From Nitrosomonas sp. (lineage in GTDB: Bacteria > Pseudomonadota > Gammaproteobacteria > Burkholderiales > Nitrosomonadaceae), in the NCBI RefSeq assembly GCF_022842015.1, contig NZ_JALHQJ010000001.1, positions 54,427 through 118,426 of the forward strand: 64,000 nt of DNA, read 5' to 3'. Positions 27,398 to 35,161 of this stretch are shown in pieces (position 1 is the first letter of the stretch; every line of letters begins with the position of its first letter). A program made the position numbers and the translations under genes. The notes below the pieces were generated by a model. That model worked only from the letters and a program-made list of their open reading frames with translations. It did no database searches and was not told the origin of the DNA.

Positions 27398-27895
27398 TTA
27401 TTCCTCGATTCTCAGGCCAAGCGGTCGGCGTTCGTTGCCAATTGATTCCTGTAATAAGACTAATCCTTGTAATAATGCTTCCGGTCGTGGAGGACAGCCC
27501 GGCACATAAACATCCACCGGCAAAATCTTGTCTATTCCCTGAACAACGCTGTAGATATCGTACATGCCCCCGGAATTGGCGCATGAGCCCATGGAGATAA
27601 CCCATTTAGGTTCGAGCATCTGATGATAGAGTCGTAGGATCATGGGTGTCATTTTGATGAACACCGTTCCCGAAATAATTAACAGGTCGGCCTGCCGTGG
27701 TGAGCCGCGCATTACTTCGGCGCCGAAACGGGCTATGTCGTGGCGCGGTGTGAATGTTGCCATCATCTCGACGAAACAGCATGAAAGGCCAAAATTGAAC
27801 GGCCATAGTGAATATTTTCGTCCCCAAGAAACGGCTTCTTCTAGTTTGCCGAAAATGGCTGTTAAAGGCCCCTGGTTGTTTTGTCCGGAGTCCAT
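27398..27895 (-). CDS. nuoB: NADH-quinone oxidoreductase subunit B
   Basis: PSST-type subunit that holds cluster N2, the last electron carrier before quinone. Ligands: the CC pair in [23 protein letters not shown] and [15 protein letters not shown] 27895 is chosen because AAGGAGG lies 6 bases upstream, giving 165 residues. An in-frame ATG at 27916 would place that ribosome-binding site inside the gene. With this start it still overlaps nuoA by 34 bases. Confidence 0.95.
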   Translation of the reverse strand: MDSGQNNQGPLTAIFGKLEEAVSWGRKYSLWPFNFGLSCCFVEMMATFTPRHDIARFGAEVMRGSPRQADLLIISGTVFIKMTPMILRLYHQMLEPKWVISMGSCANSGGMYDIYSVVQGIDKILPVDVYVPGCPPRPEALLQGLVLLQESIGNERRPLGLRIEE

Positions 27896-28248
27896 GCCAA
27901 ACCTCCTTTTCGCCATTCATAAATTAAGCCGAATAGCAGAATGATGATAAACACACAGGCGCCAATCACGCCCTGTGCACCCAACTCCCAGTAAGTTGCA
28001 GCCCAGATAAACAGGAAGGCTGCTTCAATATCGAATATCAGAAAAGAGACTGCAACTACATAGAAACGTACGGGCACATGGGCGCGTGCATCACCTGTTG
28101 GAGGAATGCCGCACTCATAGGGCTGTTCCTTGTCCCACTGTGAGCGGTATCCCCCCAGCCAACGCGAAAGCCATAACAGACCTGACAGCGCGAACAATAC
28201 AAGTAGCGCAAAAAGACCAATAACAGTAGCGGGTGACAGGTTTTGCAT
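27862..28248 (-). CDS. nuoA: NADH-quinone oxidoreductase subunit A
   Basis: Small membrane subunit with three helices, first gene of the operon. The conserved loop [17 protein letters not shown] and [20 protein letters not shown] (helix 2 with conserved Asp/Glu) identify it. ATG 28248 is preferred, giving 128 residues, because AGGGG lies 8 bases upstream and the hydrophobic helix begins soon after. An in-frame ATG at 28305 would give 147 residues (the E. coli length) but has no visible ribosome-binding site. Confidence 0.93.
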   Translation of the reverse strand: MQNLSPATVIGLFALLVLFALSGLLWLSRWLGGYRSQWDKEQPYECGIPPTGDARAHVPVRFYVVAVSFLIFDIEAAFLFIWAATYWELGAQGVIGACVFIIILLFGLIYEWRKGGLAWTPDKTTRGL

Positions 28249-28469
28249 TGCAGCATCCCCTATGACTTTATGAACGGTTTTCGGAATTGTCTGTAATAGC
28301 TTCATTCATGCCGGTTAATTTCTGCAGTCAGAAGCATCGGAGCAGTTGAAAACATACGACCACGTTCAGGAAAGAACTGCTTCACTGAAAAACTACGGTA
28401 AGTTTAATCGCTTGTCAAGTGAAAGAATTGTTGTCATTTCTCATAGGTTATGCGTTCGCTGAACCTAGA

Positions 28470-28478
28470 TGCTATGCT
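28470..28478 (+). promoter_or_regulatory. Candidate extended -10 promoter
   Basis: TGcTATGCT reads as an extended -10 element (TG, one base, then TATGCT) about 64 bases before the CBS gene at 28542. No good -35 hexamer was found, which is tolerated by extended -10 promoters. The divergent nuo promoter must lie in the same 293-base gap but could not be pinned down. Confidence 0.3.
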
Positions 28479-28541
28479 AGAATTATTGTTTTGATATGAA
28501 TAAAAGCCAGATTTATTTTGCAGGAAAAAGGAGGTGTTGCC

Positions 28542-28979
28542 ATGAAAACCGTAAGACAGTTATTGGATGAAAAAGGACATGAAGTTAAAATTGTATCTCC
28601 TGAAGATTCGCTCATTGATGCTATGCAGCAAATGTCCGCCAACAACATTGGTGCATTACTGGTAATGGACGATGGCAAATTGGTAGGCATCCTGACAGAA
28701 AGAGATTTTTCCCGGAAATCGTATCTCTTGAACAAGCCATTGAGGGATGTGCATGTCAAGGAACTTATGACTCGTCAGGTGGCATATGTTAGTCCGGACT
28801 ATACCAATACGGATTGTATGGCATTGGTTACAGAAATGCGGGTTCGTCATTTGCCTGTTCTGGAGGGTGACCGTGTGATAGGTTTGATATCGATTGGCGA
28901 TTTGGTTAAGGATACGATTTCAGAACATCAGTTTATAATACATCAGCTTGAGCGTTATATATACAGCACGCCGGAATGA
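28542..28979 (+). CDS. CBS-domain pair protein
   Basis: A 145-residue protein made of two CBS domains and nothing else. CBS1 contains NNIGALLVMDDGKLVGILTE followed by RDFSRK; CBS2 contains MRVRHLPVLEGDRVIGLISI then GDLVKD. Such stand-alone pairs (signal-transduction CBS proteins) bind adenine nucleotides. ATG 28542 is chosen because AGGAGG lies 7 bases before it. It is divergent from nuoA; a role in sensing energy state next to complex I is inference only. Confidence 0.87.
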   Translation: MKTVRQLLDEKGHEVKIVSPEDSLIDAMQQMSANNIGALLVMDDGKLVGILTERDFSRKSYLLNKPLRDVHVKELMTRQVAYVSPDYTNTDCMALVTEMRVRHLPVLEGDRVIGLISIGDLVKDTISEHQFIIHQLERYIYSTPE

Positions 28980-29381
28980 TACGGTAGCGCAGCCGCGTTA
29001 TTTTTTGTAAACACCCCGTGCATGGTAAGGCTGCGGGGTATTAGAAAAGCTCATGCTGACGCAGTTCTTCTTTGGCTTGCCTTGATTGATTCTTGGCATA
29101 GCTCTTAATCACACTCCAGTTCGCTCTTTTCTTTGCAGTTGAGACGTAATTGCCAGCAGTTCAATAATCTCCAGCCTGTATCGTGAGTACATTTTTGCAG
29201 AAACGCATACTCATTTTTCTGATGAATTGTCAAAATGACTATGATGAATACTGTTTTAGGGTCGATTAATTTCATCAGTTAATCATATTTCATGCGCTAT
29301 TCGTGCTAATTCACATTCGTTCATGAGATACTTCATTGCAATATTCAATAATACCTTTCATCAATTAACCGGGAAAATCGT
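28980..29381. other. 402-base gap with a possible gene relic
   Basis: No full gene is seen. A weak inverted repeat (ACCCCG/CGGGGT, 29011-29039) without a T-tract follows the CBS gene. On the minus strand, codons ending at stop TAA 29043-29041 read NYVSTAKKRANWSVIKSYAK and continue to RQHELF, about 38 codons back to a stop. The composition looks protein-like, so this may be the tail of a lost gene. I do not recognise it. Confidence 0.3.
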
Positions 29382-29894
29382 ATGACCAGTTCTTATATGT
29401 ACAAAACATCCATACCCGTTTTCAAACAACTATTAACCAGTTTGAGCGCTATTTTAAGTAAGGCCGAAACTTACGCAGCCGAAAAAAAATTTGAACCAGC
29501 AGTGTTATTGAATGCTCGGTTATATCCTGATATGTTTCCCTTGCTTCGTCAAGTTCAAGTCGCCGCCGATTTTGCCAAGAGCGTATCAGCGCGATTGGCA
29601 GGGGTTGAAGTGCCGGCGTATGAAGATAATGAACAGACCTTTGCTGATTTGCAGGGGCGAATTAGTAAAACTCTGTCGTTTATTGAAAGCCTGACGCCCA
29701 CCCAATTCGAAGGCAGTGAAATGCGTGAAATCGTGTTACGCTCGGGCACACCAAAAGAGAAAAAGCTAGTTGGACACAACTACTTGAATAACTATGGATT
29801 GCCACAATTTTTCTTCCATGTAACAACCGCCTATGCGATTCTGCGACACAATGGACTGGCAGTAGGCAAAGGTGATTTTATGGGTAAATTTTAA
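29382..29894 (+). CDS. DUF1993 family protein
   Basis: A 170-residue soluble helical protein matching the DUF1993 pattern: an N-terminal SIPVFKQLLTSLSAILSKAE, then LLNARLYPDMFPLLRQVQVA with DFAK, and a C-terminal NYGLPQFFFHVTTAYAILRH followed by NGLAVGKGDFMG. The family resembles DinB-like four-helix bundles; no enzyme activity is established that I know of. The second in-frame ATG (29397) is a possible start. Alone on its strand, with the next gene 56 bases on. Confidence 0.83.
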   Translation: MTSSYMYKTSIPVFKQLLTSLSAILSKAETYAAEKKFEPAVLLNARLYPDMFPLLRQVQVAADFAKSVSARLAGVEVPAYEDNEQTFADLQGRISKTLSFIESLTPTQFEGSEMREIVLRSGTPKEKKLVGHNYLNNYGLPQFFFHVTTAYAILRHNGLAVGKGDFMGKF

Positions 29895-29950
29895 GTTTAT
29901 TCGCAAATGATTATCGATACTGATCAAACAATGCTGATGATCTGACTTTG

Positions 29951-30313
29951 ATGAAAACCATCACCGCGGAACATGCTGCAGAATTAATCTTAGAGCTTCT
30001 CAAAACAAACTCGTGGCTTAATGCACCTGGAGTCATGACGAAAGATGATTTTTACGCGAAAGATGAAGCCATTCTGTTTTTGCAGCAGATGGCAATTCAT
30101 GGCGCAAGTAGCTTTGGTGATACCAGCCAATCAGCGCAGCGGATAATCAGCGGGTTTTTGTTGGACTTTATGAGTAAGCTTATGCATCCCGGACATCCAC
30201 TTAATAGAAAGAGCTGGCAAGTGGATGGTTCAAAGCTGATGCCTGAGCAGGGATTGCAGGTCATCGCTGCCGAAATCGTCGGAAACCAGCTTCGACCTCA
30301 AAGTGTGCATTGA
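29951..30313 (+). CDS. Uncharacterised 120-residue protein
   Basis: A soluble, mostly helical protein with no signal peptide or membrane segment. The N-terminal half holds ITAEHAAELILELLKTNSWL, the middle LFLQQMAIHGASSFGDTSQS and the C-terminus LMPEQGLQVIAAEIVGNQLR. ATG 29951 is used; a TTG codon precedes it. It ends 37 bases before the convergent VIT-family gene. I do not recognise a family. Confidence 0.6.
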   Translation: MKTITAEHAAELILELLKTNSWLNAPGVMTKDDFYAKDEAILFLQQMAIHGASSFGDTSQSAQRIISGFLLDFMSKLMHPGHPLNRKSWQVDGSKLMPEQGLQVIAAEIVGNQLRPQSVH

Positions 30314-30350
30314 TGGTTTGTCTTGGCAATGATCTATTATTGCCTGGTAA

Positions 30351-31040
30351 TCATACAGCTACATCAAATAGCCTACCGACTGCCGCCGTCAGGCTCATTG
30401 CAAGTGTACCCCAGAATGTAACCCTGATTGCGCCGATAGACATGGCTGCACCGCCTGCGCGTGCAGCCATGGCGCCTAAGGTTGCCAGAAATACCAGTGA
30501 CGATACCGCAACTGCGGGTATCAGTTGAGAACCTGCCATATTCCATGCCACCAATAATGGCAGTGCAGCGCCAATAGTGAATGTGCTCGCTGAGAACAAT
30601 GCGGCTTGAATAGGGCGAGCTCTAGCATTTTCAGCTAAGCCTAATTCATCCCTTGCATGCGCTCCTAATGCATCATATGCCATTAGCTGCTCTGCTACTT
30701 GTCGGGCTAGATTTGAATCCAATCCCCTTTTTTCATAAATATTGGCAAGTTCCTTCAGCTCAAATTCAAAGTCATTTTTTAGCGAATCCTTTTCAATTTC
30801 AAGATCTGCTTTTTCAGTGTCGGATTGAGAGCTAACTGATACGTATTCACCGGCAGCCATAGACATAGCGCCCGCAACCAAGCCAGCAACACCAGCAACA
30901 AGAATATCCGCATGCATTGCCCGGGCCGATGCCACACCGATAATAAGACTCGCTGTTGAAACGATGCCATCATTGGCGCCGAGAACAGCAGCACGTAACC
31001 ATCCAATGCGGTGTGATCGATGTATCTTGTAGCGACTCAT
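30351..31040 (-). CDS. VIT1/CCC1 family transporter
   Basis: A 229-residue membrane protein of the vacuolar-iron-transporter-like family, which moves Fe2+ or Mn2+ in characterised members. The signature first helix is LRAAVLGANDGIVSTASLII near residue 15, followed by SMAAGEYVSVSSQSD (the second conserved helix and loop). A cytoplasmic helical segment comes next, then three C-terminal hydrophobic helices. ATG 31040 has GGGGAA upstream. The bacterial subgroup lacks a ferritin-like domain, as here. Substrate is inferred from family. Confidence 0.88.
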   Translation of the reverse strand: MSRYKIHRSHRIGWLRAAVLGANDGIVSTASLIIGVASARAMHADILVAGVAGLVAGAMSMAAGEYVSVSSQSDTEKADLEIEKDSLKNDFEFELKELANIYEKRGLDSNLARQVAEQLMAYDALGAHARDELGLAENARARPIQAALFSASTFTIGAALPLLVAWNMAGSQLIPAVAVSSLVFLATLGAMAARAGGAAMSIGAIRVTFWGTLAMSLTAAVGRLFDVAV

Positions 31041-31234
31041 AGCATTCCCCAAGGTGGTTGTTTAGTGATGGATTTTTGCTCCATTCAGTATTTATTTAAC
31101 TTTAATCGTGTAGATTAGCATCAATAGGAAAAATTCATATCGACTAACTATCGGAAGGCGCATTGGAAGCTCTTTTAAAGATATATTTTATTTTTGTAAT
31201 GCAAACTCAACTTAAACACAAGGACATAAAAATT

Positions 31235-31963
31235 ATGGCTAAATCACTCAAGTATTTTGGCATCACTGTGATGTTTTTATTGCTTATGCTGATTTATTCT
31301 TCTAAATGGGCTATTGCTGGACCGCTACTTCTCTCCACGGAAGGTTACGCCTCTGGTCAATTAAGTAGGGTAAGCCGTGATATTAATGTAACCAGAGCTT
31401 ATGTCGGGGAAATATCGCTGGGTCATGAAAGTATGACATTTATCAGTCTTGGAAATCAGCCGCCTAATCTGGTTTCTAATCCATGGCAGTTTTGTTTTGA
31501 GAAAGATCGCTACGAAGAACTTGAAAATCTCATTGGTAGCGATGTCGTGTTGGAATTTAAAACACCAAAAAATAATTCATTGCTTTCTTGTTCATCTGTA
31601 AACGAATTGGTGGAAGTTTATCCGGTTATTCAGAATCAACCAATGGAACAAAAACATCTTATTGGCAGTATTTATACTATGGATCGGGAAATAGCTCATG
31701 GTGTTGAATTCGGAAGAATCACAAATTTGATTAAAAATAGGAGTACAAATAGAAACTATTTTATGACCATACAGGTTGGTACTGCCGGCAGCAAATTTCG
31801 ACATTTTTTCATCGACGATCATGATTTATATGATTTTGCAGTCGCAGCCTTAAAAAATGCGGCTATCGTCAAAGTGCATTATAGTGACCGGCTTGCTTTT
31901 TTCACTACTTTTTATGGATTTGGGTCTCGATCCATTGTTTCAGAAGTAGAAGTTGTTGATTAG
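31235..31963 (+). CDS. Exported protein of unknown function
   Basis: A 242-residue protein with a clear N-terminal signal or anchor (FGITVMFLLLMLIYSSKWAIAG). The rest is globular, with two similar-looking halves each built around a beta-rich block (GEISLGHESMTFISLG; YFMTIQVGTAG). A pair of cysteines (CFEKDR and SCSS) could form a disulfide in the periplasm. ATG 31235 is chosen for the AAGGA upstream and because it places the signal peptide at the start. No family recognised; stands alone. Confidence 0.6.
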   Translation: MAKSLKYFGITVMFLLLMLIYSSKWAIAGPLLLSTEGYASGQLSRVSRDINVTRAYVGEISLGHESMTFISLGNQPPNLVSNPWQFCFEKDRYEELENLIGSDVVLEFKTPKNNSLLSCSSVNELVEVYPVIQNQPMEQKHLIGSIYTMDREIAHGVEFGRITNLIKNRSTNRNYFMTIQVGTAGSKFRHFFIDDHDLYDFAVAALKNAAIVKVHYSDRLAFFTTFYGFGSRSIVSEVEVVD

Positions 31964-32455
31964 ATTTCAAGTTAACGTACAACACTTTGTTTTATAGGGA
32001 AGTCTATATGGTCTGCTATAATGCTGGCAGCATGAGTCATATTGCATAGCTTGATTAAAATTCCAGTCTTCAGGAGATCTTTGTTTTTCTGCTTTTAGTC
32101 AATGAGTTACTTAATATTGGCAATAGATTGGCAATAGATTTTTATCTTTCAATAGAGTCAATTCGTTCGTAATTTTATTTATTGAGTTTACAATCTTGTA
32201 TATGATGATAAGTAAGTTTAGAAGTAATTTGATTTAGTAATTGATTTTTATAGGTTAGATTCAAAAATTAAATTCTTATTATTTAAAATAAAGTGAGTGA
32301 ATGGGAGTGCGGATTTAATCTCTTGCAGAATTAATCCCTTGCTCCTTGGAACAGGGTGTTTTATTGGACTCTACTTTGAAAACATCAAGCAAGATTGAGA
32401 AGATTCCTTCAATGTAACTGATAGCTGAAATCTCACATCATTAGGTAGAAAAACT
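31964..32455. other. 492-base AT-rich leader/intergenic region
   Basis: No gene is seen. The region contains a strong-looking extended -10 element at 32014-32022 and a perfect tandem pair of the 11-mer ATTGGCAATAG at 32116-32137. It probably holds the promoter and a long 5' leader of the diguanylate cyclase gene. Confidence 0.45.
32014..32022 (+). promoter_or_regulatory. Candidate extended -10 promoter
   Basis: TGcTATAAT is a perfect extended -10 element. No consensus -35 is found at 17 or 18 bases upstream. If used, transcription would start near 32029 and the diguanylate cyclase mRNA would have a leader of about 425 bases, or a short RNA would be made. Confidence 0.35.
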
Positions 32456-34120
32456 ATGAACATGACAGAACACAAAGAATTTCGGGAAAGGATGCGCTTG
32501 TTATTGGCACTATTTGCGCACGAGCTTCCAGATAGAATGGATGAAATTGAAGCTCTCTGGGCTAAGCTGCAAATTGAATGGAATATCAAAGTGCTTCAAG
32601 AGCTGCATCGTTCTGTACATAATTTAGTCAGCAATGGGAAAACATTTGGTTATCCCGAACTGAGCATAGAGGCGCGAGCATTGGAGCAAATTCTTAAAAA
32701 TCTGATGCAGAAAGATATAACAGCGGACGCATTGCAAGCGTCCCGGATTCTGCAACAGATTCTTGAATTAAAGAAAATTTCGATTGAAAAAGAATCCATA
32801 TTAACTATCGAGGTTATTTCAAAAGCTACTGATGAGCATGCGCTTCTTCCAAACATTCCCGCGTCCAATCTGATTTTTGTAGTGGAAGATGATTACGAGG
32901 CAGCACAGGAGCTCGCCTTGCAGTTACGTTATTATGGCTATGAAGTTGAGGTTTACAATCATCTCGATAAATTCCGTGTCGCTGTTGAGCAGTGTCCCCA
33001 TGCGATTATCCTAATGGATATTGAGTTTCCTGATGATGAAATGGGCGGAATTCAAATCATGGAACAAATTCAGAAAGAGCAGGCTCAGCCAGTTCGAGTA
33101 ATATTTATTTCAGCGCATGATGATATGGCGTACCGGTTAGGTGCAGTACGAGCCGGCAGTGTCGCGTATTTTACAAAACCCATTAACTCCAATGAATTGA
33201 TTGATCAGCTGGACTTAATCACAGCATCGCAAATTCAGGAACCGTTTCGTGTATTGATTGTGGATGATAGTCCAACGCTGCTTGCTTATCATGCAGCCAT
33301 ATTAGAGCAGGCAGAAATGCATGTAAAAACAGTTTCCGAGCCAATGCAACTATTAGATAAATTGAATGATTTTAATCCTGACCTCATTTTGATAGATCTA
33401 TACATGCCGGGGTGTAATGGTGTTGAATTGGCAAAAATCATCCGACAGATGGATGGTTTTTTGAGCACACCTATCGTTTATCTTTCTTCTGAAAATGATT
33501 TCAATACGCAACCGGAAGCTATGAGCCTGAGCGGTGATGACTTTCTGGTTAAGCCCATTGATCCGGTCTATTTGATTTCAGCAGTAACAACACGTGCGAC
33601 TCGGGCACGATTCTTACGATCTTTAATGATTCATGATGGGTTAACCGGCTTACTCAACCATACTGCCATCAAAGAAGAGCTGGCGCGTGAAGTAATACGT
33701 TCCAGCCGATTGAATACTTCATTATCATTTGCTATGGTGGATATTGATTTTTTTAAGAATATCAATGATACCTATGGACATGCTGCAGGTGACCGCGTTA
33801 TCAAAAGCTTAGCGCGGTTGCTCAAGCAACGCTTGAGAGAAACGGATATTGTCGGACGATATGGCGGCGAAGAATTTGCAATTATTATGAATGATACGGA
33901 TGCAACCTCGGCAGCGAAAGTGATTGACGAGATACGTAATGTTTTCTCGCGGCTATTGCATTTGAGTCACGATGAGGAATTTTTTGTGAATTTTAGTTGC
34001 GGTATAGCAGATCTTGCGCATTTCCCCGATGCTGCAAGCTTGAGTGAAGCAGCTGATGCTGCACTTTATCAAGCGAAACAAAGAGGGCGAAACAAAGTGA
34101 TTGTTAACAAAAATGATTAA
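32456..34120 (+). CDS. Hpt-like/REC/REC/GGDEF diguanylate cyclase
   Basis: A 554-residue cytoplasmic signalling protein. Residues 1-100 are a helical domain resembling Hpt, with HRSVHNLVSNGKTFGY in place of the usual H-x-L-K-G phosphohistidine motif. REC1 (about 138-260) has VVEDD, the acceptor Asp in LMDIEF and the TKP lysine. REC2 (about 262-380) has LIVDDS, acceptor Asp in LIDLYMPG and VKP. The GGDEF domain (about 390-552) has HDGLTGLLNH, DIDFFKNINDTYGH and an intact GGEEF active site, so it should make c-di-GMP. No inhibitory R-x-x-D was noted just before GGEEF (RETDIVGRYGGEEF does contain RETD, a possible I-site). It ends 45 bases from the convergent ligase gene. Confidence 0.9.
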   Translation: MNMTEHKEFRERMRLLLALFAHELPDRMDEIEALWAKLQIEWNIKVLQELHRSVHNLVSNGKTFGYPELSIEARALEQILKNLMQKDITADALQASRILQQILELKKISIEKESILTIEVISKATDEHALLPNIPASNLIFVVEDDYEAAQELALQLRYYGYEVEVYNHLDKFRVAVEQCPHAIILMDIEFPDDEMGGIQIMEQIQKEQAQPVRVIFISAHDDMAYRLGAVRAGSVAYFTKPINSNELIDQLDLITASQIQEPFRVLIVDDSPTLLAYHAAILEQAEMHVKTVSEPMQLLDKLNDFNPDLILIDLYMPGCNGVELAKIIRQMDGFLSTPIVYLSSENDFNTQPEAMSLSGDDFLVKPIDPVYLISAVTTRATRARFLRSLMIHDGLTGLLNHTAIKEELAREVIRSSRLNTSLSFAMVDIDFFKNINDTYGHAAGDRVIKSLARLLKQRLRETDIVGRYGGEEFAIIMNDTDATSAAKVIDEIRNVFSRLLHLSHDEEFFVNFSCGIADLAHFPDAASLSEAADAALYQAKQRGRNKVIVNKND

Positions 34121-34165
34121 AATGCTTACAGGCGATAAGTCTGATTTTGCAAAATAGTTTCAAGG

Positions 34166-35161
34166 TCAAGGGTCATCACTACGTGTGCGGAGCTGACGAT
34201 TGGATGGAATATCTACATCGGCAGCGAAATGAGTCTTGCTGAAAGCAGCGCGTAGTTTCGGATCGGGATCAATAGTTTTAAGCGCCTCGATTGCGGCAAC
34301 ACGTGGCGCTAGGCCGGAAAAATTAGCCACTTGGATGGCTAGACCAGGACGCGCGTTAAGTTCAATAATCATGGGGCCCTGATCTCTGTCCAATACCAGA
34401 TCAGCACCTAAATACCCCAAGCCGGTCATTTCATAACAAGCAGCGGCAAGTTGCAGCAGTTTATCCCAATGAGGAACCGTTAGTTCTGAAAATGTCTTGC
34501 GTGTATCAGGGTGGTGCGAAATAGATTTGCCGTATTGCACTGCATGCAATGCTTTGCCTGATCCTATATCGATTCCGACACCCACTGCACCTTGATGTAA
34601 ATTGGCTTTGCCATCCGAAACATGCGTCGTCAGTCGTAACATTGCCATGATAGGGTAGCCTCGAAAAACAATAATACGTATATCCGGAATACCTTCGTAA
34701 CTATAGTCTGAAAAAACTGGATCCAATTGTATCAATGATTCAATCATCACAGTATCCGGTTTGCCGCCGAGACTATGTAAGCCGCTTAGAATATTTGATA
34801 CGTGTCTTTCAATTTCCACCAGCTGGATGGAATCACCACTGGGTTTGAAGTAGAGACTATGATCATGTTCAGTAATAACCAGAATGCCTTTGCCCCCACT
34901 TCCTTTGACTGGTTTAATCACAAACTGATCATGTGGTCGGAGTATTTCTTTCAATAATTTGACATCATGCTGATATTGCACGATGCCGAGTAACTTCGGT
35001 ACAGTAACGCCGGCTTCTTGCGCTAACAGTTTGGTCTTGAGCTTGTCATCAACAAGGGGATACAAATGACGCGGATTATAGCGAGAGATCAAACCAAAGT
35101 TTCTTTGATTCATCCCGATGATACCTAAACTTCTGAGTTTCCTAGCGCTTGCCAGAAGCAT
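34166..35161 (-). CDS. ATP-grasp alpha-L-glutamate ligase-like protein
   Basis: A 331-residue ATP-grasp enzyme related to RimK-type glutamate ligases (the rimK-related/ATPgrasp_ST group). The nucleotide loop is FVIKPVKGSGGKGILVI near residue 82. Later come the acidic metal/ATP residues in YLGADLVLD and IELNARPGLAIQ near 285. Such enzymes join an amino acid to a carboxylate using ATP; the acceptor here is unknown. The start ATG overlaps the 7-TM gene upstream by 20 bases. This triple arrangement is conserved in many proteobacteria to my knowledge, but its function is not settled. Confidence 0.85.
   Translation of the reverse strand: MLLASARKLRSLGIIGMNQRNFGLISRYNPRHLYPLVDDKLKTKLLAQEAGVTVPKLLGIVQYQHDVKLLKEILRPHDQFVIKPVKGSGGKGILVITEHDHSLYFKPSGDSIQLVEIERHVSNILSGLHSLGGKPDTVMIESLIQLDPVFSDYSYEGIPDIRIIVFRGYPIMAMLRLTTHVSDGKANLHQGAVGVGIDIGSGKALHAVQYGKSISHHPDTRKTFSELTVPHWDKLLQLAAACYEMTGLGYLGADLVLDRDQGPMIIELNARPGLAIQVANFSGLAPRVAAIEALKTIDPDPKLRAAFSKTHFAADVDIPSNRQLRTRSDDP

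Noticed and set aside
28980..29040. Inverted repeat ACCCCG/CGGGGT as a terminator
   Set aside because: The stem is short, the loop is long and there is no T-tract, so it was not called as a terminator.
32116..32137. Tandem pair of an 11-mer as a possible short CRISPR or iteron
   Set aside because: Only two copies, no spacers and no nearby cas or replication gene; most likely a simple duplication.
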